64,000 bases of DNA from a virus, in the IMG/VR virus record IMGVR_UViG_3300043540_000321, positions 62,001 through 126,000 of that record; one strand, written 5' to 3'. The notes under the pieces are model-generated. The model was not told the origin of the DNA and did no database searches. It was given only the letters and a program-made list of their open reading frames with translations. Within the stretch, counting starts at the first letter, position 1. Each line of letters begins with the position of its first letter. Below, one piece after another: positions 28,460 through 36,869 of this stretch. The position numbers and the translations under genes are program-made.

Positions 28460-29198
28460 ATCCGTGCAGGTCTTTAGCCCAGTCGTTGCTTGGATAGAAG
28501 CAGACCTCCCAGATGATATAGGCACTGTGCAAAACCAGGTCCGTATTGTCTCTTGTCCAAGAACTGGTCGGGAAGTCCGCCGATACCACCTGGGTCGACT
28601 TGATCGCATAGGGTTGTAAGGTATAAAGACTTGCCAGAGCCAATCGAATCAGTTCGATATATTGCCTCAAGATCACCTCCGCAGGCAGTATCTCTATCTG
28701 AATCGATTGTTGTAAGAGCTGCACGGCTGAAGGTTTAGAGTAGTTCCAGCGAGATAGTTGCGCCTCTGATGCCAGATTTCCTTGAGACTCATCCAGAATG
28801 GGCGACCCGTCAATATATTGAGCGAGGTTGTAGGTAACGGTCTGAAACTCTCCGAATGTCCCATCCAGGTACTGAAGCTCGATGACCAGGTTCGCAGTCG
28901 CCTCATCATGAGACCCGAAGGTGTGCGACCCTAGCGTATAAGGTTTGTACTGTATTGAAGCTCGTCGAGGCCCTGGGGGCGATGACCCTCTGGTTTTGCG
29001 CCCAGTGTAGTCTGGATATACTGAGCAGACAAGTCCTGGGGTTTCCAACTCATATCCGCCGTACGATCGCCACTTACTGATTGTGATCGGATTGTTGTTG
29101 GTGTCGTAAATCTTAGGGTCTTTTAATAAAGGATGTGAGGCCAGCCCCACCAAGGTAGCCCTGATCAACTGCTCAAATGTAGGGATAAACCGCTGCAT
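28458..29198 (-). CDS. Hypothetical neck or tail-completion protein
   Basis: A 246-residue protein, one base downstream of the 544-residue gene. Patterns such as YGGYELETPGLVCSVYPD, ATANLVIELQYLDG and IWEVCFYPSNDW resemble neck or tail-terminator-type proteins in contractile phages. This is inferred from position between head and tail genes and from size; no diagnostic motif was seen. Confidence 0.5.
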   Translation of the reverse strand: MQRFIPTFEQLIRATLVGLASHPLLKDPKIYDTNNNPITISKWRSYGGYELETPGLVCSVYPDYTGRKTRGSSPPGPRRASIQYKPYTLGSHTFGSHDEATANLVIELQYLDGTFGEFQTVTYNLAQYIDGSPILDESQGNLASEAQLSRWNYSKPSAVQLLQQSIQIEILPAEVILRQYIELIRLALASLYTLQPYAIKSTQVVSADFPTSSWTRDNTDLVLHSAYIIWEVCFYPSNDWAKDLHG

Positions 29199-29199
29199 C

Positions 29200-30834
29200 T
29201 TAGGTCATTAGGTCCTGGTAGATCGTGTTTATCTTCTCTCGGACATATCGCATATTCTCCGAGACATTCTTGCGGAGAAATAACGGAGCCTTTGTCGCTC
29301 CGGTTCCCAGACGAGCGCTGGTGCCTGCAAAGAGAACGGAGTGGAAGGCGGATTCTATCCGAACCGATCGCGGTCGGTTGCTTGGAGTCGAGAACGGTCC
29401 ATTCAGGTCGCCAACCGATAGCAAAATGTCGGGCGGCAGTTGTGTAATATCTAGAACCATCCAGGTCTCTGGATTAGTCGCAGAGTAAGCGACCAACTGT
29501 AGACCCACTAAAGCGTCCCGAGCCGTTGGTGGGTCATTTCTGACCAGAGCTCCCAACGCTCGAGTGTCCGACTTCATCTGAAACATTGTGTTTAATAATG
29601 CTTCTGCGATCAGAGAGGGGCGCAGTGAGTCTAGCTGAGCCTGCTGTACAGGGTCGTTGCACACCGTCCTGTAAATCGGGATAGAGATGTCTTCCTCCAT
29701 CGTCGGCGCGACTCGAAAACTGAGGAAAGACTGGTTCTCCCACTGTGAGGCTGGGATAGGATTTCCAAACGCATCGAGTGGATTGCCATTCCCATCTACT
29801 TTTGCTCTCTGGAAGTAGAGGACGTTGGGCTGAGGTTGAGCGTTGTTAAGAGAGGTGAGAGATGTGGAGGTCACCTTCCCTTGTTGCGTTGCTAGGAATA
29901 AAGAGTTCAGCGTCTCACCTGTCATCATGTCCGGAGTGACTCCCCAGTTAAAGGGAAGTAAAGCACTTGGATTACTCTGAAGAGTAATTCGCAGCATAAT
30001 GACCTCAAAGTTGACCTCGAGCTGTCGTGTGCGGGGCTTGAAGTCAATGCGGTGATGGAGGCTCGATTGAGACAGAACAGGAGCTGCAATAATATTGGCG
30101 GCTTTACTCACCAGGGTCAAACCATTGATCGCGTCGGCAATATCCCCGATGATACGTCCTGTGCTAAACGTGCCGGTGTAAGTCCCGACCGTTGTCCAAG
30201 TCGAAGACTCGGCTGAGTTCGGTACATAGATCTCAACCTTAAGTCGGTCGTTGTTGATATTTGGGGAAGTCGCCTGAAAGAAAAATGAGTGTGGTTGTAA
30301 CTCATCTCCAGCCTTCGAGGCGGACAATGCTGCTTGCAGGTCGTGAACTTCAGTGAGACGTTCAAGATCTTTCAGGGCAGACGAGTAGAGAAAGGCTGAG
30401 TGTTCCTGCTGCTCTTTAATCTGAGCAAGTTGTCCTATCAGATGAGAGGCAGTAAGTGTGATGCTGATCTGGCGAACCCCTTCAGAGAAGATGTTCAGGT
30501 CTGGATTTACATACTGAGCGGCACCCGGGTCAGTCGCTCCGAACATGACCTGTTTGACCGTCTCCATTGTTGGAAACAGGCGGACCCCGTTCGCCTTATC
30601 TCTCGCGCCAGCCAGAATTAGAGCAATCTTAGGGTCGGCAATCTCGGTGGCGGTCAGGTAGATCTCCCGGGCAGTCTTCGATTTTAATAGCACCGAATAG
30701 CTCTGTACCAGAGAGACATACTGCGCCAGGTCTGGCGACGCAGTCAGCAACTGAGCGTCCGTCGCTTGGCTGATGTTAATACCAGCCAAAGTCGGGGACG
30801 AGATAAGAAATCGGTCTCCAAAATCTACCGTCAT
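29200..30834 (-). CDS. Virion protein of unknown function between head and neck genes
   Basis: A 544-residue protein with a helical N-terminal half (SYSVLLKSKTAREIYLTATE, ISITLTASHLIGQLAQIKEQ) and a beta-rich centre. FLRKNVSENMRYVREKIN at the C-terminus is helical. It follows an intrinsic terminator, so it may be made at a lower level than capsid. Position suggests a neck, collar or head-tail adaptor protein. No family was recognised. Confidence 0.55.
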   Translation of the reverse strand: MTVDFGDRFLISSPTLAGINISQATDAQLLTASPDLAQYVSLVQSYSVLLKSKTAREIYLTATEIADPKIALILAGARDKANGVRLFPTMETVKQVMFGATDPGAAQYVNPDLNIFSEGVRQISITLTASHLIGQLAQIKEQQEHSAFLYSSALKDLERLTEVHDLQAALSASKAGDELQPHSFFFQATSPNINNDRLKVEIYVPNSAESSTWTTVGTYTGTFSTGRIIGDIADAINGLTLVSKAANIIAAPVLSQSSLHHRIDFKPRTRQLEVNFEVIMLRITLQSNPSALLPFNWGVTPDMMTGETLNSLFLATQQGKVTSTSLTSLNNAQPQPNVLYFQRAKVDGNGNPLDAFGNPIPASQWENQSFLSFRVAPTMEEDISIPIYRTVCNDPVQQAQLDSLRPSLIAEALLNTMFQMKSDTRALGALVRNDPPTARDALVGLQLVAYSATNPETWMVLDITQLPPDILLSVGDLNGPFSTPSNRPRSVRIESAFHSVLFAGTSARLGTGATKAPLFLRKNVSENMRYVREKINTIYQDLMT

Positions 30835-30842
30835 AAGAAGTG

Positions 30843-30866
30843 AAAAACCCAGCCTTAACGGCTGGG
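30843..30866 (-). terminator. Intrinsic terminator in the structural operon
   Basis: On the minus strand CCCAGCC-GTTAA-GGCTGGG (seven base pairs) is followed directly by TTTTT. It lies between the 171-residue gene and the 544-residue gene, so it probably lowers transcription after the capsid gene group. Confidence 0.8.
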
Positions 30867-30899
30867 ACTACAAGTACCGCTCCTACCCACCCAGTTTAA

Positions 30900-31415
30900 T
30901 TAGGCTCGCTCGGCAAGGATGCGATCGGCCTCTTGCTGAACAGCGGTGTACTGCGGAAAGGCGTTTTTCACCGCTTCAACCTGAGCATAGTCCACGGGGG
31001 ACTGCTGTCCCAGATTGGTTAGGTAAGACCTAACCTGAGTCCAGTGAGTGTCTGGAGGAAGGGGAGCCGAAGGAACGTCTTGGACAACTGGTTGAGTCTC
31101 GACGGGGGGAATTGGCTCAGATGGCTCAGCCGCTGCCTCAGCCGGGGGATTCTCCTGATAAACATCTTGTAATTGTTCGTTTGGAGGAACTTGCAGAGGC
31201 TCGTGTGGCTCGGATGAAGCAACTTCACACTCAGCGGGCGAGTCGTCTTCCATAGAGATCAGATGAAGATACTCACTCCCTGGAATCGACCGACGAAACA
31301 GAGCCTCCCCCTGACTGTCGAAGAACTCGACATGAGATGCCGGGGATAGTCGATGAACAACCCCGGCTACGCTCAGGGTCGTTTTAGCTGTGACCAGAAA
31401 AGTATATTTCTTCAT
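30900..31415 (-). CDS. Hypothetical head protein with Pro/Glu-rich linker
   Basis: A 171-residue protein. A small N-terminal beta domain (1-60: YTFLVTAKTTLSVAG, HVEFFDSQGEALF) is followed by a long Pro/Glu/Ala-rich linker (about 65-120) and a helical C-terminus (YAQVEAVKNAFPQY). This layout is seen in head-decoration or head-tail connector proteins. It lies seven bases after the 252-residue gene. Confidence 0.55.
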   Translation of the reverse strand: MKKYTFLVTAKTTLSVAGVVHRLSPASHVEFFDSQGEALFRRSIPGSEYLHLISMEDDSPAECEVASSEPHEPLQVPPNEQLQDVYQENPPAEAAAEPSEPIPPVETQPVVQDVPSAPLPPDTHWTQVRSYLTNLGQQSPVDYAQVEAVKNAFPQYTAVQQEADRILAERA

Positions 31416-31422
31416 GACTTAA

Positions 31423-32181
31423 TTAGATGAGGCTGAGCTGGTCGTCTCCGTAGGGCACAACCGTAACTGTCGATGCACCGCCGGAGTTGGTCGCGATGGT
31501 CACGGTAGCAATCAGAACACTACAACTCTTGCGAAGAGCCGCCTGAGATTGCTTACTGACATACGGAGGGAAGTTACTGAACCAGTAAAGGTCAGACTCC
31601 TGAGTCAGGCTAAAGCTCTTGTTGTTCGAGGTGCTTGCGTCGATCGCCGATTTGATCGCATTGAGCGGGTGGTTGTTATGACCCCACGCTGGAGGAGCGG
31701 TGATGGCATCATAGGATGCCCAGGAGCTCCCGTTGTATTGAAAGATGTCTACAACCAGATTGTGCGACGGTGCTCCATTATTCGGAGTGACCGTTTGAGT
31801 TTGGATGTAGATATCATTCGTATTTGGGCTACCAGGTGCCGAACTCAGAGCGGGGATAACTCGCTGAGGGTTAAGGTAGACAGGCACCACGTAAGAAGTG
31901 TTGTTACCGTTAATCGCGACGCCAGTGCCCAGAGGCAGCAACTTCAGACCTGCGATAGCAGCGTTTAGAGTTACCAACTGCCCGTCGAGGCGGGCACTAC
32001 CTGCACTGATGTTTAGGTTGAGAGTATCTACTGGCTGCCCAGCACCACCACTGGCGCTTAGGGGGGTATTGGCGGCGGTAGCAACTAAACCTGAGACGAT
32101 ACCTGTATACGGGTAAGCGCTCAGACCTCCGCGTTCGCCGCGAGGTAGCATTTGATAATTGAACCGAGGCCCAGATGTCAT
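31423..32181 (-). CDS. Putative capsid-associated structural protein
   Basis: A 252-residue protein directly downstream of the capsid gene with a strong ribosome binding site (AAGGAGAAAG). Ser/Thr/Asn/Gly-rich beta patterns (VDTLNLNISAGSARLDG, SYVVPVYLNPQR) are typical of decoration or head-fibre proteins. Position fits a decoration protein; not proven. Confidence 0.6.
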   Translation of the reverse strand: MTSGPRFNYQMLPRGERGGLSAYPYTGIVSGLVATAANTPLSASGGAGQPVDTLNLNISAGSARLDGQLVTLNAAIAGLKLLPLGTGVAINGNNTSYVVPVYLNPQRVIPALSSAPGSPNTNDIYIQTQTVTPNNGAPSHNLVVDIFQYNGSSWASYDAITAPPAWGHNNHPLNAIKSAIDASTSNNKSFSLTQESDLYWFSNFPPYVSKQSQAALRKSCSVLIATVTIATNSGGASTVTVVPYGDDQLSLI

Positions 32182-32214
32182 TTGACTTTCTCCTTGCCTT
32201 TATTCTTGTGACGA

Positions 32215-33612
32215 TTAGAACGTACCGTAGCTGAGGTCTGCCTGGAGGATCAGGTTGGTGGTGATGTCGTTTGCGTTTGCAACGTTCAGCAGACAGATCC
32301 ACTGAGGGTAGGTTGCAAAAGGCAGGAACGCATTCCCCAACTGAACCGTTCGACCCGGAGCAGCAGGTGGCATCTGGTCTGGGCCTGTCCGCATCCACAT
32401 ACCAGGAGACCCATCAGGAGCTTCCCCAATGCATTGTTGAGTGAAACCAAGACTGACAGATTTGTCTTGGTAGTGATGCGTGGCGACAACTGCAACCAGG
32501 TTAGGCGGCCACAACTTCTCGATCTGATTGGTTACAGGGTCGCGGTACAGAGTGTCGAGCAGACGAATATTCAAACCGGCGATGCTGGTGATATCGCCCT
32601 CTGCGTTGATTTGTACCGAAGGGTTTTCGCGGAATGCCGAAGCAGCAGAACCAGCCGCGCCTGTTGGGTACTGTGGCAGTACGATACCGACGGTGCCACT
32701 GTAGGCTTTGATCAGCTCGTTCTCTTGAATGATCGTGTACAAGTCACGACTCATAACCAGCTCTGTGTACACGTTTTTGTTGGTGTTCAACAGATACTGC
32801 TTCAATAGCCGCAGACAACGGGGAATATTAGCCCGAGGATGAGTCCAGGGAATAGCGAAGTTGTAATTTGTGTCGGCGAAGAAGAGCGCTTCTGTTCGAC
32901 CCTTGCTATTCGTCAGGTTTTCAGCCGCCGTGTAGGCCTGGTCACCTACAGTGATTGTGCCGTTGGCGGCCAACGTAGCGTTCCAACCGTTGTATTGGAA
33001 GTAGTTGTGCGCCGGAATGTGGGTGGAGACGTTAATAGCCACGTTAGTCCGGGGGTCGGTATAGTTGATACCCCCCTGAAGAACCTGAGCCTGGAGCACC
33101 ATCTTGGTGCGGTTGTGCCGAGCAACCAGACGACGGATGCGGCGTTGCATAATCCGCATTGGAGGGTCTTGCTCGTTCATGGTCCCAACTGCACGCAGTT
33201 GGTTGATGAACCCTTGATCCAGGAAGTCGTCTTCCCGAACGAACGCCGGTTGGAAGTACCGACGTTGGATACGCTCGGGTTCCAGGAAGTTACCGGCGGG
33301 AACGCCCATACGGACGATAGGCATAATGCCCAGACCTTCCCGCACGGTTTCAATCACGACCGTTTTTTCGTTGATCGTCTCGTCAGGGAACATATCTCCC
33401 AGACCCTTGTCTTCAATCTGCTCGTAGCTACGAGCCAGCTTTGTCAATTGAAGACCACCCAGCGCTGGCATATCCCCAACATACTCGTAGGGAGTGCTAA
33501 TAGGGTCGTACTGGGTGTACTGCTGGTACTGAATAGAAGGAACAGTTTGGACCGGGTCAGCGAATTGCTGAGGAGACTGGGCGGTGCCAGCCTGTAAAGT
33601 TTGAGTTGTCAT
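32215..33612 (-). CDS. Major capsid protein
   Basis: A 465-residue HK97/lambda-E-type capsid protein. Characteristic features are VREDDFLDQGFINQLRAVGT, VLQAQVLQGGINYTDPRTN, ENLTNSKGRTEALFFA, and the P-domain-like TELVMSRDLYTIIQENE region. It follows the protease-scaffold gene, the usual protease-scaffold-capsid order. The leader lacks a purine-rich ribosome binding site but carries the TACCCGCA word nine bases upstream. Confidence 0.9.
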   Translation of the reverse strand: MTTQTLQAGTAQSPQQFADPVQTVPSIQYQQYTQYDPISTPYEYVGDMPALGGLQLTKLARSYEQIEDKGLGDMFPDETINEKTVVIETVREGLGIMPIVRMGVPAGNFLEPERIQRRYFQPAFVREDDFLDQGFINQLRAVGTMNEQDPPMRIMQRRIRRLVARHNRTKMVLQAQVLQGGINYTDPRTNVAINVSTHIPAHNYFQYNGWNATLAANGTITVGDQAYTAAENLTNSKGRTEALFFADTNYNFAIPWTHPRANIPRCLRLLKQYLLNTNKNVYTELVMSRDLYTIIQENELIKAYSGTVGIVLPQYPTGAAGSAASAFRENPSVQINAEGDITSIAGLNIRLLDTLYRDPVTNQIEKLWPPNLVAVVATHHYQDKSVSLGFTQQCIGEAPDGSPGMWMRTGPDQMPPAAPGRTVQLGNAFLPFATYPQWICLLNVANANDITTNLILQADLSYGTF

Positions 33613-33621
33613 CTTTCAGCG

Positions 33622-33629
33622 TGCGGGTA
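33622..33629 (-). promoter_or_regulatory. Leader motif TACCCGCA upstream of capsid start
   Basis: On the minus strand TACCCGCA ends nine bases before the capsid ATG at 33612. It is shared with the tube and fibre leaders. Confidence 0.4.
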
Positions 33630-33655
33630 GAGGTAGGTTAGGGATGAAATCTCGA

Positions 33656-35512
33656 CTAGGACAGTTGCTTTTGAAGAGCTCGAGCCTTTTTCTGAGCTTC
33701 AGCCAGAGCGAGGTTCTGCTTGATGATGTCCTCGTACGGGTTGTACTGCTCATCAGCCAGTTGCTGAGGACCCACCTGAGTGGTGACCCCGTACTGAGTC
33801 AGAGCAGTTTTCTTGAACTGTTCGGACATTTGCTCCAGGGTGGAGAAGATGACCTCCTCCTGAGCACCCAGATTCCCGGCTTCAATGAGCTGGCGATACT
33901 GGTTCTTCACGTCCACTGGTAGAGTCAGACGTTCCAGACGGCGGAGCTTCTCAGCTAACACCTGTTGATTGATCCGTTGCTCATACGCACTCAGTTGAGT
34001 GGTAAGAGTTTGGACCTGGGTGCTCAGGGTTTGAACCTGACCTTGAGCCTCTGCTAGAGCCTGTTCGTAGGACTCTTTCAGCTCGGTGACCTGGGCTAGA
34101 ATCTCTGCCTTTTCCGTTGCGGAGAGCGTCTGAGGAGTACCAGGAGCAGGAGCAGCAGCGGCCGGAGCGGGAGTAGTCGCAGCCGGCGCAGTTTCGGTAG
34201 ACTGTGCCTGAGGCTCAGTCGCGGGCGGAGAAGATAAGAGTTCGTTTGCCATAGTTCTAGATGGGTCGGTTAAGGATAGGTCGTAGGTAAAAAACTGAGT
34301 GTTTTCAGAAAGAGCCCTCACATGCGGTAGTCCAGTAAGGAAAGGTCGATTGGTCAACGCCATACCAATTAGAGTCGTGCCGATTGGTTGTCCGGTCTCT
34401 TTGGACTTGTAGCCCCGGACGAATTCTCCGGAGGAGTAGCGGAACTTACCGGCCTTAACATCCATATAGGTCTGGTCGTCAACAACATCCCAGTACCCAT
34501 AGAGGACATCGCCCTCTTGAGTCAGGCTGAGAAGATAACCCTCAGAAGGATGTCCCTCCAACGAAGAACTGTCGATAGGGTGTCCTTTGAACAGCGGAGG
34601 CTCAAACCCCAGCGCCTTTGAAGAGAAGTTTTGGATAATCTCGTCAAAGTCTTTTTGTGTGAAGCTCAGGTTCCCGTATTTCGGATGAACCCAGCTACCC
34701 AGTCGGGCAATAGGGATTTTCAACTGACGAGACTCAACCGTGGGGTCCAACTGAGCTGAAGGGTTGATACCTCCTGTCGTTCCTGTGTTGGTCGACGCAG
34801 AAGGTAGTTGGTCAAGTTCGTCCAGAGGAAGATGGTCTTCCAGCGCGATCGGTTGAGTAACGGGCGCTTCTGCCAGCGCGTTTGACAATGCCTGTTTGGG
34901 AGAGTTGTCCGAATACTCCATCGCTGCCCACTCGTTTATGTTAGGGCTGGACATCCCGGTATAAATGAAGTTGAGGTACTGCGCGAGGAGAATATCGTTT
35001 GAGCTGCTCTTATCATCTTGGCCGTTTGAGAGAACGACTTCAATTTCAAACTCTCCTTCTCGCGGGGGCGTACCGATTGCCTTCGTGGTAAAAGAGACCT
35101 TAGACGGGGGATGCTTGAGATCGCTTGCCTTGCCGTAGAGCCTTTTCATGAAGAGCTCTACATGGTAAAACCTGGTAAACGTGAAGACGGCTGACAGCCC
35201 ACTCTTAGATGATTGCCAAGGGCCGGCCACTTGGTCTACCGTTACGCCTGCTAGAATCTCTTTCAGCGGTAGAGAAATTAAGTCCTTCTCGGAGAACTTC
35301 TCGGACAAAGATTTCAAGAGTTCTGGCTTTAAGACCAGACTCAGAACAGACTCATTAAACAGTTGAGGTGCTACCGGAGCTCCTGGCTTGACCGGTAGTT
35401 CTGACTCGGTCGGTTGAGCAGGTTCAGATGCCGTCACCGGAGGGGGAGGAGTAATCGTCACCGCCGTCGACTGAGGATTTGCTAAGAGTTCGAGAACTGC
35501 CGTGTCTGACAT
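33656..35512 (-). CDS. Prohead protease fused to scaffold (Mu I-like)
   Basis: A 618-residue protein. Residues about 245-400 (LKIPIARLGSWVHP, FKGHPIDSSSLEGHPSEGYL, AGKFRYSSGEFVRGY, TTLIGMALTNRPFL) match the Mu gpI-type prohead protease domain. Residue M421 starts a Pro/Ala-rich linker and a long coiled coil (about 460-560) that fits a scaffold; an internal start there could give a separate scaffold product, as in Mu, although no good ribosome binding site is visible. The N-terminal 240 residues are an extra domain not normal for the family. It precedes the capsid gene. Confidence 0.82.
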   Translation of the reverse strand: MSDTAVLELLANPQSTAVTITPPPPVTASEPAQPTESELPVKPGAPVAPQLFNESVLSLVLKPELLKSLSEKFSEKDLISLPLKEILAGVTVDQVAGPWQSSKSGLSAVFTFTRFYHVELFMKRLYGKASDLKHPPSKVSFTTKAIGTPPREGEFEIEVVLSNGQDDKSSSNDILLAQYLNFIYTGMSSPNINEWAAMEYSDNSPKQALSNALAEAPVTQPIALEDHLPLDELDQLPSASTNTGTTGGINPSAQLDPTVESRQLKIPIARLGSWVHPKYGNLSFTQKDFDEIIQNFSSKALGFEPPLFKGHPIDSSSLEGHPSEGYLLSLTQEGDVLYGYWDVVDDQTYMDVKAGKFRYSSGEFVRGYKSKETGQPIGTTLIGMALTNRPFLTGLPHVRALSENTQFFTYDLSLTDPSRTMANELLSSPPATEPQAQSTETAPAATTPAPAAAAPAPGTPQTLSATEKAEILAQVTELKESYEQALAEAQGQVQTLSTQVQTLTTQLSAYEQRINQQVLAEKLRRLERLTLPVDVKNQYRQLIEAGNLGAQEEVIFSTLEQMSEQFKKTALTQYGVTTQVGPQQLADEQYNPYEDIIKQNLALAEAQKKARALQKQLS

Positions 35513-35554
35513 GGAATGCAGAGTGGGGTCATTGTCACTTAATTTTGAAAAAAT

Positions 35555-35582
35555 TTGAGTTGTGGTGGTTGTGCAATATTTA
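35555..35582 (+). promoter_or_regulatory. Possible promoter of the 35.6-36.9 kb plus-strand genes
   Basis: TTGAGT (35555-35560) and TATTTA (35577-35582) are 16 bases apart in an AT-rich stretch between divergent genes. They are placed about 30 bases upstream of the start at 35613. This is a weak match to sigma-70 boxes. Confidence 0.3.
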
Positions 35583-35612
35583 CATCCATTCGTACATGAA
35601 AAAAGGAGTCTT

Positions 35613-36281
35613 ATGTTGTATCCGCTCGCGAACTTGCTGGCGCAACATGACCTTCAAGGTAGGGCGGTCGTCACTGATTTGACCTACCTTGGGGGTGTTT
35701 TAAGGGGTAATGTGAAATTACTTGGCAGCGACCAGCTCAACAGCCCGCTTGGATCTCTCAGTCGAGAGCGAGTGTTTGAAGTCAAGTTGAGGCGAGGTCT
35801 TGAGGAGATTTACTCCAACGAAGTCCTCATTATGGAGATGATGGGCATCGACCCGACTCAATTGCCTGACAAAGACGGAATCGCATTCGGCAATTATCTC
35901 GTCCACGAGTTCGTAGACGAGCTAGATATAATCGGAGCTGCTTATGAAAACGAGTCTCTGACTTACTTCGTGAGCGGTACTCGCGTCAACTTCTCTATTA
36001 ACAGAACTACGGAAAGATGGCGTTGGATATTCGAGGGAGACCTGCTGCCGATAGAAGCACTGACCGTTGTAAGGTCTCTTCGGAAAGGCTACAAAGTGGT
36101 GGAGCAAAAAGGTCTAGGCATCAGCGTTATCACCCCATCTCGAATGGAGAGAACCACGACTCCTAGATGTCAGTGCCAAGACCGAATGAGGTTTCACATG
36201 TGCATCCATCAAATGCTGAGCGATGCCTACGTGAAGCATCGGAGGGAATTTATTAAAGCCGGAGTTGCCCAATTAATATAA
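35613..36281 (+). CDS. SWIM-type zinc finger protein
   Basis: A 222-residue protein. The ATG at 35613 has a strong ribosome binding site (AAAAAAGGAG); the frame is open further upstream but without one. C186-x-C188 followed by C197-x-H199 fits the CxCx(n)CxH SWIM zinc finger, found in proteins that bind DNA or partner proteins. The N-terminal part has mixed alpha/beta character with VFEVKLRRGLEEIY and a TERWRWIFEGDLLP segment. It lies on the plus strand between protease and portal genes, with the next gene 12 bases downstream. A regulatory or host-takeover role is inferred. Confidence 0.65.
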   Translation: MLYPLANLLAQHDLQGRAVVTDLTYLGGVLRGNVKLLGSDQLNSPLGSLSRERVFEVKLRRGLEEIYSNEVLIMEMMGIDPTQLPDKDGIAFGNYLVHEFVDELDIIGAAYENESLTYFVSGTRVNFSINRTTERWRWIFEGDLLPIEALTVVRSLRKGYKVVEQKGLGISVITPSRMERTTTPRCQCQDRMRFHMCIHQMLSDAYVKHRREFIKAGVAQLI

Positions 36282-36293
36282 GGAGAAAAGAAA

Positions 36294-36869
36294 ATGGGAT
36301 GTTTTGATTCTACGTGTGCGTTTACTCGAACAGCCGTTGGAAGTGGAGACGAGATACTTATCGTGGCTCTCGATCCAAAGTCTTACTGCTGTTCCGGAGG
36401 TGGATTTACGACTTATGATTTGTCGAATAATGCTGGTTACTACAAGCGGGTGAAGACCAGCGAGGATATGCCCAACCCGGTCAGCCCTTTCAGATTTCTG
36501 GGAATTGGACACTACAATTCCTACGGAACGATCGACGAGTTTGACAACGACGCTGGCCTCGAACAAGAAGAGAGAAGCTGGTGGGATTACCAATTCATTG
36601 TCCACAGAGAGGTGGCTGAAGGTCTGCTCAACAAGAAGTTAGACCCAAACAATCTGGAAGATGATGTCATTAGGTTGATTGAGATAGCTTACTTGGCTCG
36701 CGTCCAACTTCATGGAAACGACCTTCTAGGCGTTCAGCACGCCGATAAGGCAGAAAGAGTTCTACAACTTAAGCTGCTCGGGTTGGCTACAACAATCCTG
36801 GAGCGAGAGTTAGAAATGCTAGAGGATGATGAAGAGGATGATGACGATTGGTACGACGATGAAGATTAA
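36294..36869 (+). CDS. Acidic hypothetical protein
   Basis: A 191-residue protein with a good ribosome binding site (AAGGAG, nine bases before the ATG), co-directional with the SWIM protein gene. Cysteines near the N-terminus (C3, C8, then YCCSGGG) might bind metal. The C-terminal 20 residues are almost all acidic (EDDEEDDDDWYDDED). No family was recognised. The acidic tail could mimic DNA or bind basic proteins. It overlaps the portal stop on the other strand by four bases. Confidence 0.62.
   Translation: MGCFDSTCAFTRTAVGSGDEILIVALDPKSYCCSGGGFTTYDLSNNAGYYKRVKTSEDMPNPVSPFRFLGIGHYNSYGTIDEFDNDAGLEQEERSWWDYQFIVHREVAEGLLNKKLDPNNLEDDVIRLIEIAYLARVQLHGNDLLGVQHADKAERVLQLKLLGLATTILERELEMLEDDEEDDDDWYDDED

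Noticed and set aside
32839-33597. A 252-codon open frame on the plus strand opposite the capsid gene
   Set aside because: It mirrors the well-supported capsid frame, has no ribosome binding site and no protein-like pattern.
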